Source of the DNA: JBCCJA01 sp039045975
GTDB lineage: Bacteria; Planctomycetota; Planctomycetia; Planctomycetales; Planctomycetaceae
Length of the DNA stretch: 21,923 bases
Assembly (NCBI GenBank): GCA_039045975.1
Contig: JBCCJA010000062.1
Coordinates: 1 to 21,923, forward strand
Reading direction: 5' to 3'
Shown here: positions 17,694 to 21,923 of the stretch, one piece after another
Layout: the number at the start of each line of letters is the position of its first letter
Numbering within the stretch: the stretch's first letter is position 1
The notes under the pieces: generated by a model
Database searches by the model: none
What the model saw: only the letters and a program-made list of their open reading frames with translations
What the model was told of the DNA's origin: nothing
Program-made: the position numbers and the translations under genes

Positions 17694-18518
17694 CTAACCA
17701 CGCTCTTTCGCGTCATGTGATTGCTTCACATAGGTCCGTAGCGGCACTTTGCGCAGGCTCGCGTCGTCGAGCATGGCTTCCCACTGAAAGATCATCGCGC
17801 GGTGGACGTCGGTCAGTTCCATCGCGAAGACGTGCTCGGCCCGGTGGGCGACCTCGTCGGGGCCGGTCTCGAGCCGGACCGCGACCGGCAGCACCGACCG
17901 CCGCCGCAGGTCGGCGTTGACCTTCATCCGCAGGTCGGGCGTGACCGCACGCGGATGCAGCACGTACCCGAGGCAGTGCACGTCGTCGGCGAAGTCGGCA
18001 TAGACGCGGGCGACGGCCGCCTGGCGGTCGGCCCACGCCTCCGCGGACGCGGTCCGGACGGTGTACTTCGCCGGCCCGGCCGCGACCGTCAGCCGTCCGT
18101 CGTCCTCGAACACCGCGACCTCCGCACCACCGGCGTCGATCTCGAGCCGTGCCGCCAGCCGAACCGCCGCGGGGTCGTTCGACGTCCGCAGCCGTTCGGC
18201 TTCCTTCGCGATCTCTTCCCTGGCCTTGGCGAGATGCCGATCGACCTCGACGGCGGTCGCCTCGGTCCGGATGCCCCGGGCGGCGTTCAAGATTTGGAAC
18301 GTGCGGTCGGTCCGGTCGTAAACGAGCACCTCCCCGGTGGCGTCGGAGTAGTCGTACACGCGGCCGCCGCGGGAGAGCGTCACGCCACGGGCGATGGCCT
18401 CGCTGTCGCCGCCCCGCTCCACGAAAACCACCGTTTCCACGGCGAAGTCCTGGGCCGCCGCCGGGACCGCCGCGAGCCCGCCGAGGGCGAGCGGCGGCAA
18501 CAATCGAAAGAAATTCAT
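17694..18518 (-). CDS. Secreted protein of unknown function, 274 residues
   Basis: I do not recognise the family. The N-terminus (MNFFRLLPPLALGGLAAVPA, then AAQ) is a typical signal peptide with cleavage probably after AAA or AAAQ, so export to the periplasm is likely. The mature part begins with beta-rich sequence (FAVETVVFVE, VTLSRGGRVYDYSD, GEVLVYDRTDRTF) and continues with a charged helix (VDRHLAKAREEIAKEAERLR) likely to be coiled coil. A second beta-rich half ends in a basic tail. No catalytic motif is seen. The start at 18518 is chosen for the signal peptide; 30 upstream codons are non-conserved in character. It diverges from the MDR oxidoreductase gene across 152 bp with no clear promoter. 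Confidence 0.8.
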   Translation of the reverse strand: MNFFRLLPPLALGGLAAVPAAAQDFAVETVVFVERGGDSEAIARGVTLSRGGRVYDYSDATGEVLVYDRTDRTFQILNAARGIRTEATAVEVDRHLAKAREEIAKEAERLRTSNDPAAVRLAARLEIDAGGAEVAVFEDDGRLTVAAGPAKYTVRTASAEAWADRQAAVARVYADFADDVHCLGYVLHPRAVTPDLRMKVNADLRRRSVLPVAVRLETGPDEVAHRAEHVFAMELTDVHRAMIFQWEAMLDDASLRKVPLRTYVKQSHDAKERG

Positions 18519-18670
18519 CGCGTTCCGTCGCGTGTGTGCCCGGCCGGCGGCCGCCCCGACGCGTTCCGTCGAGCCCGCACGCCGCCCGCCGTAAACTCCG
18601 TCACACACGCTAATTCCGACCGCGTCGCGGCGACAACACCGTTCGGGGCCGGCCGCCAGCCGGCGACGCC

Positions 18671-19681
18671 ATGCGGGCCATCGAATTCTCTGAAAACGGC
18701 GACCCGCACGACGTCCTCCGCGTCGTCGACCGACCGACGCCCCCGCTGGAACGGGGACAGGTCCGTGTCCGCCTGCACGCCGCGGCGATCAACCCGTCCG
18801 ACCTGATCGCCGTCCGCGGCGGCTACGGTCCACACGACGGCCCGCCCGTCGTGCCGGGGCTCGAAGGCTCCGGCACCGTCGTCGCGCACAGGGCCGGTCC
18901 GTACGGGGCGTGGCTGACAGGACGCCGCGTGACCGTCTTCGGCGGCGGGACGTGGGCCGAGGAAGCCGTCGCCGACGTCAATCGCGTCCTCCCGGCCCCG
19001 ACGAATCTCGACGACGCGATGGCGGCGATGGCGTTCGTTAATCCGTTCACGGCCTTCGCATTGACGCGATGCGTCCTCGGCCTCGGCGACCGGAAGACGA
19101 AGAAGCCGTGGCTGCTGCAGACGGCCGCCGCGTCCGCCGTCGGGCGGATGATTGTCAGACTCGGTCGACGCGACGGCTTCCGGACCTGCTGCGTCGTCCG
19201 GCGAGACCAGCACGCGGCCGAACTCAAGGAACTCGGGGCCGACGCCGCCGTCGTCTTCGACGCCGAGACCGACCCGGTCGACGACCTGCGGGCGAAGATC
19301 GCCGAGGCGACGGACGGACCGATCGACGCCGCCGTCGACCCCGTCGGCGGCAAGCTCGGGACCGCATTGGTCGACCTGCTCGCGCCCGACGGGCGGCTCG
19401 TCTGTTACGGCAGCCTCTCGGGCGAGCCGCTGGCGGTCAGGCCGCGGACGGTCATCAATCGTGGCCTGTCGGTCGAACCGTTCTTTCTCCGGCGTTGGAT
19501 GACGCGGCGGCCGAAGCCGGCCCTGCTCCGCGACGTCCTCGCGGTCCGGCGGCGACTCTCCGACGGGACGCTCGCGCTGCCGCCGGGCGAGGGCTTTCCG
19601 CTCGAACGGATCTCCGACGCGATCGCCGCCTCGACACGCCCCGGACGCTCGGCGAAGCCGTGGCTGCAGATCGGCACGTGA
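18671..19681 (+). CDS. MDR-superfamily (quinone/enoyl reductase-like) oxidoreductase
   Basis: A 336-residue NAD(P)H-dependent medium-chain reductase. The GroES-like N-terminal domain is evident (VLRVVDRPTPP, INPSDLIAVRGGYG, PGLEGSGTVV), and the Rossmann domain begins near LLQTAAASAVGRMIVRLGR (148-166). The NPSDL and absent catalytic cysteine/histidine ligands place it among zinc-independent members, closest in pattern to trans-2-enoyl-CoA/quinone reductases. Within the Rossmann loop the usual GxxGGVG reads AASAVG, a weaker match that leaves cofactor preference uncertain. Substrate is unknown. It is followed after 98 bp by a secreted protein on the same strand. Confidence 0.85.
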   Translation: MRAIEFSENGDPHDVLRVVDRPTPPLERGQVRVRLHAAAINPSDLIAVRGGYGPHDGPPVVPGLEGSGTVVAHRAGPYGAWLTGRRVTVFGGGTWAEEAVADVNRVLPAPTNLDDAMAAMAFVNPFTAFALTRCVLGLGDRKTKKPWLLQTAAASAVGRMIVRLGRRDGFRTCCVVRRDQHAAELKELGADAAVVFDAETDPVDDLRAKIAEATDGPIDAAVDPVGGKLGTALVDLLAPDGRLVCYGSLSGEPLAVRPRTVINRGLSVEPFFLRRWMTRRPKPALLRDVLAVRRRLSDGTLALPPGEGFPLERISDAIAASTRPGRSAKPWLQIGT

Positions 19682-19779
19682 CGGCGGACGCCCTCTCCGC
19701 CCGCGAATTTGTATCGCGGCGAGTGACTCGACCGCGCTACGATCAACGGCGTCAGGCACCGGCCCAGACGGAATTCGTC

Positions 19780-20916
19780 ATGTCGCCCCGATTGTTCGCC
19801 CCGCCGGTCTGTCTCCTGCTCGCCGCCGCGACCTGTCTCGCGGAACCGCCAGATCGGCTTGCGCAGGGCGTGTACGAGCTCCGCGGCGGGACACGGCTCG
19901 GGCTCGCTGACGACGCCCCGAAATACCGCACGACGCTGTCGTTCGTGATCATCGCCGGGCCGACGCAGTCGCTCGCCTCGCAACAGTGGGCCCGCCGCAT
20001 CGGGCGGTTCGGGCATGCCGTCCAGGTCCGCGGGGCGATACCGGGCGACGAACTCATCGCGACGGAAAAAGTCCGCGGCCGCCTGCGTGACGTGAAGGTC
20101 GTCGGCCAGATCGCCCGCGACGGCCGGCTCGTCTTCCCGGGGGAGGTCTTCACGCCGACCGACCTCGGGCCGTTGTCAGAATGGCTTAACGATCTGCAGA
20201 CCTACGGGGCCCAAGGGGCCCCGGACGGACAGGCCCGCTGGGGCCTGAACGCGATGCAGTTCGAGGGCCTTTCGGCCGCGATGACCGCCGTCGTCGACCT
20301 CGACCTCCTCGAACAGACGCCGCGTGACGCCGTCGCCGCCGTCGCCCCGCCGTCGTACGCGGTCCGTTACACGATCGACGCGGAAAAGCTCCTCGATCGG
20401 CTCGACGTCGCCCCGCCTGACGCGGCCTCGTCGGTCGCCGCCGACGTCCGCGGCCTCGCCCGCGGGACGACGCTCGCCGTCGTGCTGAACCGGGTCGGCC
20501 TCGGGTTCCGGCCCGAACGCACGCCCGAAGGCGTAGTCGAACTCGTCGTCGAGCCGCTCGACGACCTTGAAACCCCTTGGCCGGTCGGCGGCACGCTCGA
20601 AGGCACCCGCCGGGCCGACGCCGCGCCCGCCATGTTCACCCAGTTTGACGGCGGATTCGACGACACGTTCGCCCGCTTCGCCCGGCTGGTGACGCGGACG
20701 AGTGGGATCCCGCTGCTGGCCGATCACGCCGGAATCGCGGCCGACGGGATCGACCTCGCCGACGTCCGCGTCACAATCCCGCCGCGACGTACGAGTCTGA
20801 GCCTGATGCTCCGCTCCGCGACGCTGCCCCACCGCCTGACCCGAGAGATCCGCGTCGACGAGGCCGGCAACCCGTTCGTGTGGGTGCTCCCGGCCCGAAC
20901 GAAACGCGGCACCTAG
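19780..20916 (+). CDS. Secreted protein with secretin-N-like C-terminal segment
   Basis: I do not recognise the whole protein (378 residues). The N-terminus (RLFAPPVCLLLAAATCLAEPP) is a signal peptide; AATC could also be read as a poor lipobox. The mature protein is mostly beta-rich (LAQGVYELRGGTRLGL, KYRTTLSFVIIAG) with no catalytic motif. The last 90 residues (SGIPLLADHAG, IDLADVRVTIPPRRTSLSLML, then an ITREIRV-type strand) resemble the short secretin/TonB N-terminal (STN) pattern common in planctomycete secreted proteins, suggesting an envelope binding role. The ATG at 19780 is chosen for the signal peptide; the longer frame overlaps the MDR gene. glmU starts 7 bp after its stop, so the two are probably co-transcribed. 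Confidence 0.78.
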   Translation: MSPRLFAPPVCLLLAAATCLAEPPDRLAQGVYELRGGTRLGLADDAPKYRTTLSFVIIAGPTQSLASQQWARRIGRFGHAVQVRGAIPGDELIATEKVRGRLRDVKVVGQIARDGRLVFPGEVFTPTDLGPLSEWLNDLQTYGAQGAPDGQARWGLNAMQFEGLSAAMTAVVDLDLLEQTPRDAVAAVAPPSYAVRYTIDAEKLLDRLDVAPPDAASSVAADVRGLARGTTLAVVLNRVGLGFRPERTPEGVVELVVEPLDDLETPWPVGGTLEGTRRADAAPAMFTQFDGGFDDTFARFARLVTRTSGIPLLADHAGIAADGIDLADVRVTIPPRRTSLSLMLRSATLPHRLTREIRVDEAGNPFVWVLPARTKRGT

Positions 20917-20923
20917 AACCGCC

Positions 20924-21718
20924 ATGCCCGCGCTCGCCGTCATCCTCGCCGCCGGACGCGGCACGCGGATGAAGTCCGACCTCCCGAAGGTCCTGCACCC
21001 CGTCGCCGGCCGCCCGATGGTCGCCCACGTTCTCGACGCCGTCCGCGACGCCGGGGTCGACAGGGCCGTCGTCGTCGTCGGCTTCAAGGCCGACGCCGTC
21101 CGCGCGGCGCTAGCGGACGAGCCCGGCGTCGACTTCGTCGTCCAGACCGAACAGCTGGGCACCGGCCACGCGGTGCAACAGGCCGCGCCGTTCTTAAACG
21201 ACCACGACGGTCCGGTGCTCGTCGTCGCGGGCGACACGCCGCTGATCCGCGGCTCGTCACTACGTCAGTTGCTCGGGTCGCTGACAGCGAACAACGCGGC
21301 TTGCGTCGTCGGTTCGGCCGTCACGGAAGACAACTACGGGCTCGGCCGGATCGTCCGAGAAGACTCTGCAAAACAACCGGGTCGATTCTTAAAAATCGTC
21401 GAAGAACGCGACGCCACGGACATAGAGAAGACGGTCACGGAAATTAATACCGGCTGCTACGCATTCGACTCGGCAGCACTGGCCGGATCGCTCGGGCAAC
21501 TTCGGTCCGAGAATAGCCAGGCGGAATATTATCTGACCGACTGCCCCGGAATATTGCTCGCATCGGGCGAGACCGTCCTCGCCGAGCCGGCCTTCACGAT
21601 CGAAGAGGCGATGGGCGTGAACACGCCCGAGCAACTCGCCGCGGTCTCAGCTACTTATGAAGACCGCCGCCGTGGCGAAGCGACGCTCGCGGCCCGCCGC
21701 GGCACCCGCGGCGCTTAG
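20924..21718 (+). CDS. glmU: UDP-GlcNAc pyrophosphorylase, GlmU N-terminal type
   Basis: Transfers uridylyl from UTP to N-acetylglucosamine-1-phosphate, giving UDP-GlcNAc for cell envelope synthesis. The 264 residues cover only the nucleotidyltransferase domain of GlmU: LAAGRGTRMKS (8-18), Lys22, QTEQLGTGHAV (74-84), the metal-binding Asp104 in GDTPLI, NYGLGRIV, EERDA, EINTGCYAF, NSQAEYYLTD and GVNTPEQLA with Asn233. The C-terminal left-handed beta-helix acetyltransferase domain of E. coli GlmU (total 456) is absent. The stop at 21716 is followed directly by a palindromic repeat, with no hexapeptide coding in the next 200 bp. The acetyltransferase step must come from elsewhere. The start has no Shine-Dalgarno; translational coupling with the gene 7 bp upstream is likely. 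Confidence 0.92.
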   Translation: MPALAVILAAGRGTRMKSDLPKVLHPVAGRPMVAHVLDAVRDAGVDRAVVVVGFKADAVRAALADEPGVDFVVQTEQLGTGHAVQQAAPFLNDHDGPVLVVAGDTPLIRGSSLRQLLGSLTANNAACVVGSAVTEDNYGLGRIVREDSAKQPGRFLKIVEERDATDIEKTVTEINTGCYAFDSAALAGSLGQLRSENSQAEYYLTDCPGILLASGETVLAEPAFTIEEAMGVNTPEQLAAVSATYEDRRRGEATLAARRGTRGA

Positions 21719-21725
21719 GCGACAG

Positions 21726-21792
21726 AAGCCCGAGCGGCAACGCGAAGGGTCGAATGACGGGGCGGATTCAATCCTGAACCGACCCTTCGCGT
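21726..21792. repeat. Dispersed palindromic repeat, degenerate copy B
   Basis: The left arm (21726-21749) matches the 24-nt arm of the repeat at 6202 with one T-to-C change. The inner stem is perfect over 13 bp (ACGCGAAGGGTCG at 21740-21752 with CGACCCTTCGCGT at 21780-21792). The outer right half has decayed to CACGAGGATTTT. It lies 8 nt after the glmU stop and can still form a terminator-like hairpin. The remaining sequence to 21889 holds no gene I can support. Confidence 0.7.
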
Positions 21793-21889
21793 CACGAGGA
21801 TTTTGCGCCAGGGTCCATAAGGTCTTGCGCTTAAACGAGTTCGGCCTCACGTTGGCGGATGCTCTACGTCCGCCACGGGAGAACCCGCC

Positions 21890-21923
21890 GTGAGGCTCGA
21901 ACTCTATCGACACGTTGTCGCCC
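21890..21923 (+). CDS. Possible start of a further gene, cut by the window edge
   Basis: GTG at 21890 opens a frame of 11 codons (reading VRLELYRHVVA) to the edge. GGGAGAA (21877-21883) lies 6 nt upstream as a ribosome site. The family cannot be judged from so little. Confidence 0.35.
   Translation, partial: MRLELYRHVVA

Noticed and set aside
21657..21893. 78-codon frame spanning the glmU end and repeat copy B
   Set aside because: Overlaps the glmU 3' end out of frame and reads through the hairpin repeat; not supported.

Overview
This is a high-GC bacterial window (roughly two thirds G+C by eye) that looks like a chromosomal segment of a planctomycete. The reasons are: many genes lack a Shine-Dalgarno sequence; two genes encode secreted proteins with no recognisable family over most of their length; GlmU is reduced to its uridylyltransferase domain; and 'AAGCCCGAGCGG...' palindromic repeats sit between genes, a style of repeat I associate with planctomycete genomes. 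Taxonomy is an inference; there is no rRNA or other marker here. I saw no tRNA, rRNA, CRISPR array, transposase or integrase.

Layout. An intrinsic terminator at the left edge (56-82) belongs to a rightward gene outside the window. Then come pta (leftward, long-form phosphate acetyltransferase), and a leftward XRE/S24 LexA-like repressor whose start abuts a perfect operator-like palindrome embedded in a rightward promoter. That promoter faces a 60-residue ORF. An aquaporin (leftward) and htpG (rightward) diverge. A large hairpin closes htpG and the opposing genes.

From 11603 down to 6288 five leftward genes form a probable operon or two: a HemN-like radical SAM enzyme, a chorismate-lyase-like (DUF98) protein, a flavin-dependent halogenase-like oxidoreductase, a DUF3311 small membrane protein and a sodium:solute symporter. 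The first three resemble the logic of known halogenated-phenol pathways (chorismate to 4-hydroxybenzoate to halogenated aryl product) with an added radical SAM enzyme. They are the best candidate here for an undescribed biosynthetic system.

Next is a peroxide-defence module: ahpC and ahpD leftward, separated by a strong hairpin terminator, and oxyR divergent from ahpC with a shared regulatory region. oxyR converges on sucA (2-oxoglutarate dehydrogenase E1), which diverges from 5-formyltetrahydrofolate cyclo-ligase. A second, imperfect inverted repeat lies between that gene and a leftward secreted protein of unknown function. The right end runs rightward: a zinc-independent MDR oxidoreductase, a secreted protein with a secretin-N-like tail, single-domain glmU, a second decayed copy of the htpG-side palindrome, and possibly the first codons of another gene.

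Coding starts were moved inward from the longest open frame where family length, ribosome binding site or signal peptide indicated it (pta, the S24 repressor, ahpC, ahpD, oxyR, sucA, cyclo-ligase and both secreted proteins).
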